A stretch of 64,000 nucleotides of DNA, taken from contig NZ_FRAH01000009.1 of the NCBI RefSeq assembly GCF_900142265.1, positions 1 to 64,000 on the forward strand, in the 5' to 3' direction. Under the pieces are notes generated by a model, which did no database searches, was not told the origin of the DNA, and was given only the letters and a program-made list of their open reading frames with translations. The translations under genes and the position numbers were made by a program. This document shows positions 16,722 through 25,756 of the stretch, one piece after another (position 1 is the first letter of the stretch; the number at the start of each line of letters is the position of its first letter). The DNA comes from Anaerotignum lactatifermentans DSM 14214. GTDB taxonomy: Bacteria > Bacillota > Clostridia > Lachnospirales > Anaerotignaceae.

Positions 16722-17891
16722 TTAAATTCCAGCAACGCCATCTTCCCTTGCTACATCCGCAACTGCTTTCGCAACCACATCCGCAACTGTTTTATCCAGT
16801 GCAGAAGGAATGATATTTTCTGCACTAAGCTGTGCATCAGGAATCAGTGAAGCAATGGCATAAGCTGCTCGTATCTTCATATTTTCTGTGATTTCTCGAG
16901 CGTGGACTGCCAAAGCTCCTTTGAAAATGCCCGGGAAAACCAGAACATTGTTGATCTGATTGGGATAATCAGATCGACCTGTTCCAACAACAGCTGCGCC
17001 GGCATCTTTTGCGTCTTCCGGCATGATTTCCGGCACAGGATTTGCCATGGCAAAAACAATGCCCTCATTCATAGAAGCCACCATTTCTTTTGTGACCATA
17101 TTGGGACGTGAAACTCCAACAAAGGCATCTGCATCCCGAAGGGCATCTGCCAGGGTTCCTTTTTCATGATGCAGATTTGTAATGTGAGAAACCTTTTCCT
17201 GTTCCGCATTTAAACCTGCATCTCCTTCGCAAATCATCCCGTTGATGTCACAAAGGATAATATTTCCAAAGCCCATTTGTACCAACAATTTCCCAATGGC
17301 AATTCCGGCAGCCCCTGCTCCATTGATTACGATTTTCATCTGTCCCATCTTTTTGCCAGTTACTTTCATGGCATTGAGCATCGCTGCCGCTACTACAATA
17401 GCAGTACCGTGCTGGTCATCATGAAATACAGGAATATCACAGATTTCCTTTAATCTTCTTTCAATCTCAAAGCATCTGGGCGCAGAAATATCTTCCAAAT
17501 TGATTCCGCCAAAGCTTTTGGAAATCAAATGAATGGTCTGCACAATGGTGTCTACATCTTTTGAATCCACGCAAATCGGAAAAGCATCCACACCGCCAAA
17601 TTCTTTGAACAACACACATTTCCCTTCCATAACAGGCATGCCCGCTACGGGTCCAATGTCACCAAGTCCCAAAACTGCCGTTCCATCTGTAATGACAGCA
17701 ACCAAATTGGAACGTCTTGTCAAGCGATAGGATTCTGATTCATCTTTTGCAATCACACGGCATGGTTCAGCCACCCCGGGAGTATATAGTAAGGACAAAT
17801 CTTCTCTGGTACAAACAGGTTTTCTGGATACCACTTCAATTTTCCCCTGCATTTCATAATGAAGTTGTAATGCTTTTTCGTCTAAAGTCAT
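16722..17891 (-). CDS. Malic enzyme (malate dehydrogenase, oxaloacetate-decarboxylating)
   Basis: The 389-residue protein starts at MTLDEKALQLHYEMQGK; the open frame goes 19 codons further but overlaps the fumarase end, and AGAGGA stands at the right place for this start. YTPGVAEPC, VITDGTAVLGLGDIGP, GKCVLFKEFGGVDAFP, FHDDQHGTAIV and the nucleotide motif NGAGAAGIA are all in place. It turns malate into pyruvate and carbon dioxide with NAD or NADP, in the cytoplasm; the short bacterial type is about 390-410 residues. It lies 22 bases below the fumarase gene, so fumarate can be taken to malate and on to pyruvate by two co-transcribed genes. Confidence 0.93.
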   Translation of the reverse strand: MTLDEKALQLHYEMQGKIEVVSRKPVCTREDLSLLYTPGVAEPCRVIAKDESESYRLTRRSNLVAVITDGTAVLGLGDIGPVAGMPVMEGKCVLFKEFGGVDAFPICVDSKDVDTIVQTIHLISKSFGGINLEDISAPRCFEIERRLKEICDIPVFHDDQHGTAIVVAAAMLNAMKVTGKKMGQMKIVINGAGAAGIAIGKLLVQMGFGNIILCDINGMICEGDAGLNAEQEKVSHITNLHHEKGTLADALRDADAFVGVSRPNMVTKEMVASMNEGIVFAMANPVPEIMPEDAKDAGAAVVGTGRSDYPNQINNVLVFPGIFKGALAVHAREITENMKIRAAYAIASLIPDAQLSAENIIPSALDKTVADVVAKAVADVAREDGVAGI

Positions 17892-17913
17892 ATCAATTCC
17901 TCTTTTCCTCTGA

Positions 17914-19281
17914 TCAAACCATTTTTTCTGGACGTAGTATCTCGTCAAACTGTTCTTCTGTTAAAAATCCAAGGGAAACACAAGCCTCTTTTAGAGAGAT
18001 ATTTTCCGCATAGGCTTTTTTTGCTGTCTTTGCAGCATTTTCATAACCGATATATGGATTCAATGCTGTAACCAGCATCAAAGACCGCTGTAAATTGTCT
18101 TTCATTTTATCTTCATTCACTTCAATTCCTGCTACACAATGAATGCGGAAGGAATCCAATACATCTGTCAAAAGTCGTACAGACTGCAAGAAGTTATAAA
18201 TGCAGACAGGCATATATACATTTAATTCAAAATTTCCCTGAGAAGCACAAATCCCAATGGCTGTGTCATTTGCCATAACCTGAACCGCAACCATCGTAAC
18301 AGCTTCGCACTGTGTAGGATTGACTTTGCCCGGCATAATAGAACTTCCTGGCTCATTTTCCGGAATACGGATTTCCCCCAAACCACAGCGTGGTCCACTC
18401 GCTAACCACCGAATATCATTAGCGATTTTCATTAAATTCGCTGCCAAAGCTTTTAATGCGCCATGGGCAAAGACCAATTCATCTTTAGCCGTAAGAGAAT
18501 GAAATTTATTAGGAGCTGTCACAAAATGCTCACCCGTCAGGCTGCTGACTGCTTCTGCAGCTGCTTCCGCAAAGCCTGCCGGTGCATTTAGCCCCGTGCC
18601 TACGGCTGTACCACCCAATGCTAACTCTGATAAACCCGGCAAAGATATTTCTAACATATGATAACCTTTTTCCAGCATTGCACGCCATCCGCTGATTTCC
18701 TGACCAAAGGTAATCGGTGTAGCATCCTGCAAATGGGTTCTTCCTGTTTTAATAACCTGTTGATTTTTTTCTTCCAAAACAGATAACTGCTCAATCATTC
18801 GCTGAACAGCAGGCAATAATTTCTGCTTAATTTCCAGATATGCCGCAATATGCATGGCTGTTGGAAATGTGTCATTGGAGCTTTGAGACATATTAACATG
18901 GTCATTGGGATGAAGGAGTTTTTCTCCAGCCATTTCATTCCCTCGATTTGCAATCACTTCATTAAGATTCATGTTGGATTGGGTACCGCTTCCGGTTTGC
19001 CATACGACAAGAGGAAATTGTTCATTCTGTTTTCCTGCCAAAATCTCGTCACAGACCTGACCGATATAATCACAACGCTTCTGATCCAATTTGCCAATTT
19101 TAAAATTAGCTAAGGCAGCAGCCTTTTTTAAAATAGCAAAAGCACGAATGATTTCTGTCGGCATTTTTTCCGTACCAATTTTAAAATTTTCATAGCTGCG
19201 CTGTGTCTGTGCTCCCCAATATACGTCTGCGGGCACTTGAATTTGCCCCATAGAATCATGTTCCACCCGATAAGATGACAT
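17914..19281 (-). CDS. fumC: Class II fumarase
   Basis: The 455-residue protein starts at [17 protein letters not shown], preceded by AGGAGGG; the 47-codon extension of the frame is not family-like. The superfamily signature [11 protein letters not shown] is intact. [34 protein letters not shown] and [11 protein letters not shown] also match fumarate hydratase and not aspartase (no aspartase-type C-terminus). It interconverts fumarate and malate and needs no metal. It is the first gene of the pair with malic enzyme. A TATACT box lies upstream on the minus strand at about 19344-19349. Confidence 0.95.
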   Translation of the reverse strand: MSSYRVEHDSMGQIQVPADVYWGAQTQRSYENFKIGTEKMPTEIIRAFAILKKAAALANFKIGKLDQKRCDYIGQVCDEILAGKQNEQFPLVVWQTGSGTQSNMNLNEVIANRGNEMAGEKLLHPNDHVNMSQSSNDTFPTAMHIAAYLEIKQKLLPAVQRMIEQLSVLEEKNQQVIKTGRTHLQDATPITFGQEISGWRAMLEKGYHMLEISLPGLSELALGGTAVGTGLNAPAGFAEAAAEAVSSLTGEHFVTAPNKFHSLTAKDELVFAHGALKALAANLMKIANDIRWLASGPRCGLGEIRIPENEPGSSIMPGKVNPTQCEAVTMVAVQVMANDTAIGICASQGNFELNVYMPVCIYNFLQSVRLLTDVLDSFRIHCVAGIEVNEDKMKDNLQRSLMLVTALNPYIGYENAAKTAKKAYAENISLKEACVSLGFLTEEQFDEILRPEKMV

Positions 19282-19840
19282 GACGTTCCCTCCTTTTTCT
19301 TTTGTAAATCTATAGAATTGCCTTTTGGGCTTTTTATAGAAACAGTATAGCAATTTTTTTATAAAAATAAAAGGGAAAGAATAAAGGCATGTAAAAATGC
19401 TATAAACAGAAAGTGACCACAACCAAAGAAGTTTTTATTTCATCTTTCTGCATATATTGAAACTGTAATCAGGCTCGTACAGTTAATTTGTGGGCATCTA
19501 GTTTTCTCAAAGACTTTCACAAACCATTCTCTAGATACTGAACAACTCTAGAAAATGGTTCGCATGAATATTGTACAATGTAATTATTCTATTCTCTTCT
19601 TACATTCTTTTCGCATGGCAACAAACGATTTCGAGTCTTTTGGGGTGAAGGTTTTTCAGTGTTTTCTGGTGCTTGTTTGTGTTAACAGGTGATGGCGCAA
19701 AGCCTTGAAAACACTGGGTTTCACGGCAGAGAACAGCAAAAATTCAGCCTTTTGTCCAGCCAGAGAAAAAAGCAGGTTTTGTGTTGGTTTGTTAGCATTT
19801 TGTTAGCAAATATCATTGTTTATATCATCTGTCTTAGGTC
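19282..19840. other. Gap at the island's left border with candidate attL
   Basis: The first part holds the fumarase promoter. An imperfect palindrome follows at about 19522-19562 (AACCATTCTCTAGA and TCTAGAAAATGGTT). CGATTTCGAGTC (19626-19637) is identical to the anticodon-loop part of the tRNA-Ser gene at 45829-45840. TTTGTTAGCATTTTGTTAGC (19788-19807) matches the repeated words at 45995 and 46196. These are possible integrase core and arm sites. No displaced tRNA half is seen left of the 12-bp core, which weakens the assignment. Confidence 0.4.
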
Positions 19841-19888
19841 AAAAGACCACACAGAAAGAGGAAAAATCCTCTCTGTGTGGTCTTTTTC
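19841..19888 (+). terminator. Strong hairpin with T run just before a ribosome site
   Basis: AAAAGACCACACAGAAAGAGG pairs almost fully with the segment 19868-19888, ending TCTTTTTC. It sits only six bases before the GGAGG of the next gene, so it either ends upstream transcription or attenuates this gene. Confidence 0.7.
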
Positions 19889-19905
19889 TATCTGGAGGAA
19901 TGCTT

Positions 19906-20601
19906 ATGAAATTAACACGACCTTTTGCTATGGTGGAAAAAGATGTCCTCTTTTCCCCGGAATTGACTGCCCTTGAAAAATTGGTTTACTGCGTTTTGTG
20001 CGCCTTTTCTGATAACAATACCCGCTCCTGCTACCCTTCTTATAACACCATAGCAGAGAAAGTTGGCTGTTCTAAAAAGACTGCGATACAATGCGTCGCA
20101 TCGCTGTGTGAAAAAGGCTGGATGCAGAAAATGGAACAACGGACGAAGAAAGGCGGGCATCGCAGCAATTTGTATTTTCTTGTTTTGTCCCCGGAAAAAC
20201 AATACCTCTACCCTGCCCACGCAAAACCGGAATCCCCTTCTCCGCCGGAAAAATCAGATTCTTCTTCTGATGGCGAATCGTATTTTGGTTATGCAGAACG
20301 GTTGGAAGATGTTAAAAATAGAATTGAATATGATTACTTTGCGGAACATATGCCAGATCAGCTTTATATGGTGGATTTCCTTTGCCAGTGTATCCCAGAG
20401 CTTTATGATACTTCTTTCCCTGAAGACAGAAAACTGCTGAATCAAGTCAGCAGTCTGGATATTATCGGGTTTTTACACCATACAGCTGGTCAGAATTATT
20501 CTGGAGTAAAAAATATGAAAGCTTATTTGAAAACCATGTTTCTGGAATATCTTCGGAACGAACAGCTGCTTGTGGCAACGGCTGTACCGCCCAAGATATG
20601 A
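19906..20601 (+). CDS. Helix-turn-helix (replication-initiator-like) protein
   Basis: The 231-residue protein starts at MKLTRPFAMVEKDVLFS because GGAGG lies seven bases upstream; the open frame runs further back into the terminator hairpin. Residues about 15-80 match the helix-turn-helix domain common to plasmid and ICE replication proteins: LTALEKLVYCVLCAFSDNN, CYPSYNTIAEKVGCSKKTAI and CVASLCEKGWM form the winged helix. The C-terminal half is hydrophilic, has a Ser/Pro-rich linker (EKPESPSPPEKSDSSSD region) and then an unassigned helical part. Such proteins are typical cargo of integrative elements. A role in replication of the excised element is inferred. Confidence 0.65.
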   Translation: MKLTRPFAMVEKDVLFSPELTALEKLVYCVLCAFSDNNTRSCYPSYNTIAEKVGCSKKTAIQCVASLCEKGWMQKMEQRTKKGGHRSNLYFLVLSPEKQYLYPAHAKPESPSPPEKSDSSSDGESYFGYAERLEDVKNRIEYDYFAEHMPDQLYMVDFLCQCIPELYDTSFPEDRKLLNQVSSLDIIGFLHHTAGQNYSGVKNMKAYLKTMFLEYLRNEQLLVATAVPPKI

Positions 20602-20827
20602 TAGATGGAGTATAGATACATGGGTATAGTTCTTTAAATATAGTTTGGGTGAATGGACGAAACAAGGGAGATGAATGTGGGAAACAAGGTGTTGAAAGTA
20701 ATACACCATAGTGGGGACTTGAAGAAACCAGAAAGACATATTTTCAATTCGAATATATAGACGGTCATTCCCTACAATGATATACTTTTCATAGATACTT
20801 CCCTATGAAAATAACGAGGTGAATCCC

Positions 20828-21229
20828 ATGGATGCAAAGGAAAAAATCAATACCATATTGTGTAACGCATTATCTGACTGTGCAAATCTTGTTGGTGGAA
20901 ACAGTTTTTTGCTTCGAAAAATCCATTCTAAATTGCCTACCGAAGCAGTTCATATGAATATTGAAAATGGAGATTTTCTGCTAGTTAGCCAACTGCTGAA
21001 TGCCATCGGAAATATACTGCAATTTGATGATGAAAATCAGGTATGTACTGCTGTTGTCGGTTCTGGATTTGCAAATATGAATCCTGCCCTTGTTGTGGCA
21101 ATGATGGAAGATCAGACTCTCTACCTTGCTGCCTATGCCAAAGAAGGACTGATTAAACAGCACACAGCGGAAAAGGCGTTGAAAAATATCGTTGATTCTT
21201 TGCAAATGATGGAACAGGAGTCTGAGTGA
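20828..21229 (+). CDS. Small protein of unknown function
   Basis: The 133-residue protein starts at MDAKEKINTILCN, preceded by AGGTG six bases away. A GTG three codons upstream is inside the ribosome site and is less likely. No family was recognised. It has an alternating helical pattern, a Gly-rich stretch near VVGSGFANMNP and an acidic end (MMEQESE). It has no membrane segment or cysteine motif. It lies in the island's left part between the helix-turn-helix protein and a zinc-ribbon protein, all on the same strand. Confidence 0.6.
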   Translation: MDAKEKINTILCNALSDCANLVGGNSFLLRKIHSKLPTEAVHMNIENGDFLLVSQLLNAIGNILQFDDENQVCTAVVGSGFANMNPALVVAMMEDQTLYLAAYAKEGLIKQHTAEKALKNIVDSLQMMEQESE

Positions 21230-21403
21230 TACTGTTGGTGCAGAAAATTTGAGTATGATATGTCCTTCTGCTATCCTTTCTTACGTACTTGTTGACAGAA
21301 AAGAAAAGAGAACCCCTTTATTTTAGAAGTTCTCCCTGCTCTTAGACAAGTGTTATCACAAATGCATTTTACAATATGATGTATTTTTTGAGGAGGCAAA
21401 GCT

Positions 21404-21682
21404 ATGTGTGCAGAAAAATGTCCCTATTGCGGTGGCGAATTGGAAAAAGGTAAATTGATCAGCAGAGGCGGTAATTTTTTCTTGCCTGATGGTGAAAAAA
21501 TGCCTGCCCTGTTTACAGAAAAATCAATGAATAAGAGCAGAGCTATTTTATTGCCTCCAGATATTGTTTCTGATGGAGATGTACAGTTTCCAGTGGGTTA
21601 TGTGTGCCGGGTATGTAAGAAGATTATAATTTCATATTCTGAGTGCACGGATGTAGATATATGGAAAAATTCTATAAATTAG
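21404..21682 (+). CDS. Zinc-ribbon protein (DUF6487-like)
   Basis: The 92-residue protein opens with CPYCGGELEKGKLIS and has a second CRVCKK pair near residue 70, which together can bind one zinc ion. The layout (CPxCG, then a middle segment and CxxC) matches the small DUF6487/PF20097 proteins of Firmicutes. GAGGAGG stands seven bases before the ATG. Function is unknown. It ends before the hairpin at 21755-21806. Confidence 0.7.
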   Translation: MCAEKCPYCGGELEKGKLISRGGNFFLPDGEKMPALFTEKSMNKSRAILLPPDIVSDGDVQFPVGYVCRVCKKIIISYSECTDVDIWKNSIN

Positions 21683-21754
21683 GATTCTTATATGATAAGA
21701 TTTGGTGGAGTACTTGGAAATAGAGTATTTCACAGAAGTATCCAAAAGTTTGTA

Positions 21755-21806
21755 TAAACCTTCAAACTGATGTAAAATAAATTTACCAGTTTGGAGGTTT
21801 ATTTTA
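21755..21806 (+). terminator. Terminator-like hairpin
   Basis: AAACCTTCAAACTG pairs with CAGTTTGGAGGTTT around an AT-rich loop, then ATTTTAT. It lies 73 bases after the zinc-ribbon gene. Confidence 0.6.
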
Positions 21807-21906
21807 TAGCTAGGAAAAAAAGATATCCTACAAAAGCTACCTTTTGAGAAATAATGGTAGTGTCAAGAGTTTCACGCAAATTGGTTTGCAGCCCATGGAA
21901 TAAATG

Positions 21907-23339
21907 GATAGTGTCAAGGTTCTTTCGCAAAAACAAATTTAGCCATTTGGTAGCCGGCAGTCAACCGGCTATGATATCAGACAGCAGATCATCCTCTGCT
22001 TTGAAAAGGTGATCCATGTTCATGTAACGTCTGGCTCCCTAGTTCGTTGCTGCTACATGGCGCAGTCTGGCACATACGGGCATCAGAGCACTTTGCCTAT
22101 CAGGGAAAGCACTGATTGCTTTTGTTCGGCGCTTGATCTCACGGTTCAGGCGCTCAATGGTGTTGTTTGTTCGAATCCGAGTCCAATGCCGAGTAGGAAA
22201 ATCCCTATAGTTTAAGGTTTCTTCAATACTATCTTCAACCTTTTGTGCAGCTTTTGCCAGTTTCATAGCTTTCAGCTTTTCGGCTACCTGTATCGCCTTT
22301 TCACGGGCTGCTTCCTTACTTTCCTGAGAATGGATGGCTTTCAGCATGAGGGCTACAGCCTTCATTTTCTTCCGGGGTGTTACGGAAAAGATGTTCCTGT
22401 AAAAATGTACTGTGCAGCGCTAGTATCTGGCATCCGGAAAAACTTCAGGAATGGTCTCAAGCATACCAAGGTTTTTATCACCGATAATCAGACGCACACC
22501 AGTAAGCCCTCGCTCTTTCAGCCATACAAAGAAAGAGCGCCAGCTTTTGCAATCTTCTTTCATTCCTTCAGCAGCACCGAGAATTTCACGGCAGCCATCC
22601 TGACTGACGCCGATAGTAACCAGAACGGAAACATTCTGAATCTCACCGCTCCAGCTGCGTTTCAGGTAGACACCATCTACATAAACATAGGGATATTCTC
22701 CGGAAAGCGGACGGATGCGCCATGTTTCGATATGTTCATACGCTTTTTATTTAGGTTACTGATTGTTCCGGGAGATACTTTCGTTCCCATAAAGCTTCGG
22801 TAATATCTTCCACTCGACGGACAGAGACACCTGCGAGATACATTTCAATTAACATTTCTTCAACAGAAGATTCTCTGCGGCGGTAGCGTTCAATAAGGGC
22901 TGTTTCAAAAGAAATCCACTTGAGTTTAGGAACTTTCAGCTCTACTTCTCCAGCTGTTGTATGAAAGTTTCGCTTATAATGTCCGGAACGATATCCTTGA
23001 CGCTCAGAAGAACGCTCATACTTTTCAGCGTTGACTAATTCATCTGCTTCCCTATCAAGCAGAGTGTTTAGGGTTTCTTCGACATTGCTACGGACAAGAT
23101 CTTTTAAATCATGCTTTATTCTTTATTAAGTCCTCATTTAGCTATATAATTTTATCAGACACGGTTTGGTTTTAAAGCCTTCTTTGATAGGTTTTGTTGT
23201 GGTGACTTAATTCTACCAAACGGCTGTAGACCATGTCTTTATTATTATGAAATTTTATTTCTGCGAAATTTATTATACGTCATTAATTTTTCGGTAAAAA
23301 ATCAACGTTCATTTTTGCGAAAGAATCTTGACACTATCA
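21907..23339 (-). mobile_element. IS256-family insertion sequence remnant
   Basis: The ends are inverted repeats: GATAGTGTCAAGGTTCTTTC at 21907-21926 and its complement at 23320-23339, continuing into GCAAAAA on both sides, with one mismatch in 26-27 bases. The transposase inside is broken. No 8-9 bp target duplication is clear. A related but different end, TAGTGTCAAGAGTTTCACGC, lies outside at about 21851-21870 and may be the trace of another member of the family. Confidence 0.8.
22039..23119 (-). pseudogene. IS256/Mutator-type transposase, broken
   Basis: Reading on the minus strand from about 23119, one frame gives DLVRSNVEETLNTLLDREAD, the SGHYKRNF segment, and EVELKVPKL followed by YRRRESSVEEMLIEMYLAGVS, which are IS256 family parts. 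A frame change and stops occur at about 22745-22755. The middle then gives YVYVDGVYLKRSWSGEIQN (catalytic DGVYLK), VRLIIGDKNLGM (second catalytic Asp) and a UAG at 22420-22422 in place of a codon after DARY. The last open part (22039-22365) gives the C-terminus with NTIERLNREIKRRTKAI, which includes the catalytic Glu. So at least one frameshift and one nonsense mutation make it inactive. Confidence 0.85.
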
Positions 23340-23389
23340 GGTCATCAGCTCTTTGCCACAATGTCAAGTGATGAATTCAAAAATGGGCA

Positions 23390-23416
23390 AAAAAATACCC
23401 CTCCTCGAAGAGGAGG
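23390..23416 (-). terminator. Terminator of the SIR2-like pair
   Basis: CCTCCTC (23400-23406) and GAGGAGG (23410-23416) form the stem. On the minus strand UUUUUU follows. It lies 24 bases after the stop of the small gene. Confidence 0.8.
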
Positions 23417-23440
23417 GAAATGCTAATTTAAATGTTGCAG

Positions 23441-23776
23441 TTATTTTACCATTATTTTTTCATTAGGTCTACAAATTGGATTTATGCATAATACAACCGT
23501 TAGCGGATCAATGTCATATTCACAGGCAAGTATATTGGCATCTACCATTATACCAATTTCCCAAGCATTGGTATTTTCTTCTTTAGGAATCTTTTGCCGA
23601 CGAATATCATCATATTCTGAAAACTGTTTTTTTATAGCCGTTCTCTGTGATGCAGTTAAATTGTTGTATTGTTTCAAAACCTCATTTACTGGACATAAAC
23701 TTTTAGCAAATACATTTCCAATCGTAACCCATTTTTGAAAATCCGCCTTTGATTTCAATACATATTTGATTTTCAT
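23441..23776 (-). CDS. Unknown 111-residue protein coupled to a SIR2-like protein
   Basis: The protein is basic at the start (MKIKYVLKSKADFQKWV) and has an acidic patch (KQFSEYDDIRRQK) and a C-terminal DIDPLTVVLCINPICRP with two cysteines. No family was recognised. Its ATG overlaps the stop of the SIR2-like gene by four bases, so the two are translated together. In two-gene defence modules the small partner can be an inhibitor, a sensor or an adaptor; which applies here is unknown. The terminator just after it closes the unit. Confidence 0.7.
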   Translation of the reverse strand: MKIKYVLKSKADFQKWVTIGNVFAKSLCPVNEVLKQYNNLTASQRTAIKKQFSEYDDIRRQKIPKEENTNAWEIGIMVDANILACEYDIDPLTVVLCINPICRPNEKIMVK

Positions 23777-24900
23777 CTAACAGTCCTCCAAAATTCTTGT
23801 ACTGAAGAAAAGTGTAAAGCACCTCTTTGGTTCGTGATTGGTAATAAACTACGCACTTTTTCGCACTGTTCATCAGAAAAATAGTAAAATGTACACGCGT
23901 CAATTTCAGACTTATCTATTGTTTCGAATATATGAAAATCATTCCAAGGTGAAAGCCCTAAGATCACCAATTCACCGGTAATCTTAGACAATTTTTCAAA
24001 ATGATAATCATCAGTAAAGGTCAGCTCCGGATGTTGTACCTTCATTTGTACTGCATATCCCATATTGGCAGTAATTGTATTTGTATCTTTGGTCCAACTA
24101 TCAACATCTGCCTTTATATGCTCATCTTTTAGATATGCAGCTGCCAATTTTTCCATCGCAGAATTAGCCAAGGAATATTGCTTAACCTGAAATTCCTTGT
24201 ATTCACCACAATGTGTCGATAAGGCATTTGAATACAAATAAAGGTATTGTGGATCAACCTCATATTCCTTAATAGGAGCATCCGGAAGTTGATTGCGAAA
24301 AGAAGTGGGATCATACACAGCTGCGAGTTTATCGAACTGACCATGTATATGGTATACTGGTTTTTCTACAACCGAATCGACATTGGAATCATAATTAGTT
24401 GTGAATATAGAATCAAACTGTCTTAGATAGTTAACAAACTTTTCTGGGTACAATCGATATAGCTCATTAACCTTTCCATCGTTATAGATAGCAAATAAAT
24501 AGGAAATTCTCAATGCTTCTCTCACATAAAATTGAACTGGATTTACAGTTCCAGTTTTATGGCAACAAAGATCATGGAGCAAATAATAATCTTCAAAACC
24601 TATATCTGTCATTCGCAGAGTTCTAATTTTAGATGCATATTGCTCACGAAAAGACACAAGAGATGCTCTTTCGGCTGAACAATTGGCATACTGATCATAC
24701 TGCCCTCTAATTACATCCCTTGCTTCTAAAAAAAGTTGCCCCAAATAATTCTTTAAAAGATATGGAAAATCTACAATTATATGAGAGGGAAAATCCTTTC
24801 TGTCACAGTTTTTCAATATTCTTAAAACAATTTGTTGTGTAGTATAATCAGTTGAATTAAACTGAATGTTGATACCATTCCCGACCAATAAATGTTTCAT
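23773..24900 (-). CDS. SIR2-like/AbiH-like protein, putative abortive-infection NADase
   Basis: The 375-residue protein begins MKHLLVGNGINIQF, the nucleotide-binding Gly-rich loop seen in AbiH and other SIR2-like defence proteins (GNGxxxxF). Further typical parts are FDSIFTTNYDSNVD (about 165-178), the YHIHGQFDK segment just after, with the histidine expected at the active site, and near the end LVILGLSPWNDFHIF, matching the last SIR2 motif. SIR2-like proteins in Thoeris, DSR and AbiH systems deplete NAD or act on nucleotides upon phage attack. There is no signal peptide or membrane segment. It forms a two-gene unit with the 111-residue protein. The function is inferred from fold motifs. Confidence 0.7.
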   Translation of the reverse strand: MKHLLVGNGINIQFNSTDYTTQQIVLRILKNCDRKDFPSHIIVDFPYLLKNYLGQLFLEARDVIRGQYDQYANCSAERASLVSFREQYASKIRTLRMTDIGFEDYYLLHDLCCHKTGTVNPVQFYVREALRISYLFAIYNDGKVNELYRLYPEKFVNYLRQFDSIFTTNYDSNVDSVVEKPVYHIHGQFDKLAAVYDPTSFRNQLPDAPIKEYEVDPQYLYLYSNALSTHCGEYKEFQVKQYSLANSAMEKLAAAYLKDEHIKADVDSWTKDTNTITANMGYAVQMKVQHPELTFTDDYHFEKLSKITGELVILGLSPWNDFHIFETIDKSEIDACTFYYFSDEQCEKVRSLLPITNQRGALHFSSVQEFWRTVR

Positions 24901-24925
24901 TTAACTCACTCTTTCATGCTATAAA

Positions 24926-25312
24926 CTATTTCGCTATCTCTCCGACAAAATTATAGACAATCCTGACTTCCTGTGTCTTTTGCCCATTGATTTTCTTGAC
25001 CTCGCCCACTAAAATCCAACTAATTAGGCGGTTTAGCACCGTTTCATCCAGTTCTTGGATGGTGGCATACTGCCGAATCCCCCGGATAAAGACGCAGACT
25101 TCACTTTCTTGAGCATCGGACTGCTGAATCATTCGCATCAGTTCCTGCAAACGGCGCTGATTTTTTTCCTGCTCCTGCTCCATAGCGGCGGTTAGCTTCA
25201 TAAACCGCTGCTCAGAGATCACGCCTTTGGCCTTGTCAGTATAAAGGCTCAGGAACATATCGTCAATTTCCCGGTTTCGGCCTTCCAGGCGTTCACGCTC
25301 TTTCTGCATCTC
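24926..25312 (-). pseudogene. C-terminal part of a large serine recombinase
   Basis: About 129 residues match the coiled-coil and DUF4368 end of TnpX/Tn-type large serine recombinases: REIDDMFLSLYTDKAKG, ISEQRFMKLTAAMEQEQEK, and DETVLNRLISWILVGEVKK with a final VRIVYNF. The catalytic and zinc-ribbon parts are absent. The upstream part of the open frame (to 25552) is unlike the family and is antisense to another fragment. The missing N-terminus may be the fragment at 28243-28530, 3 kb away on the same strand. Confidence 0.75.
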
Positions 25313-25342
25313 GGGGAAGCATCCGCCATATATCGGCGCTCC

Positions 25343-25670
25343 ATCCGGCTGCTCAACCGCCGATCCGCAGCCTACTTTCACGGAGGTTAAGGAAAAATTT
25401 GACCGTGCCACGCAGCTGGGCAGTAATGAGCAACGGGTAATCCACGAGTTTTGCGACCAGATGCAGATTCCATTTGACAAGATTGCGTCCCAGAATTTCT
25501 CAGCATTTATGCGGATACTGAGCCTGCCTAAATTGCTGAAAAATCCAATCAATCTGAGGGGAAAGGCGCGGCCACAGTCTTACCATGGAGCAAAAAAGAG
25601 AAAGAAAAAAAGAAATATTAACTTCTTGCCAACTCCTAAAATCGACCACTATCCCTGTGGTCGTTTTTTT
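25343..25670 (+). pseudogene. C-terminal remnant of an unknown mobile-element protein, with terminator
   Basis: On the plus strand one frame stays open from about 25343. It reads ADPQPTFTEVKEKFDRATQL, then SNEQRVIHEFCDQMQIPFDK and, further on, a Lys/Arg-rich tail, without a start codon. It looks like the end of a protein from a mobile element but the family was not recognised. A perfect hairpin CGACCAC-GTGGTCG with seven T residues (25643-25670) lies near its 3' end, though the frame itself stays open through it. The junction with the recombinase fragment is at about 25315-25345, so two remnants were joined back to back. Confidence 0.45.
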
Positions 25671-25756
25671 ATAAGGAAAATCACGCGTTTAACACGTGGT
25701 TTTCTCTATACCAAAATATTTTAAATCTCTTCATATCACACCTGCCAATTATGCTA

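Noticed and set aside
22243-22803. A 186-codon plus-strand frame
   Set aside because: It is antisense to the broken IS256 transposase.
23371-23381. GAATTCAAAAA as another GntR operator
   Set aside because: It lies far into the island next to a terminator, without the TTGACA-N17 promoter layout.
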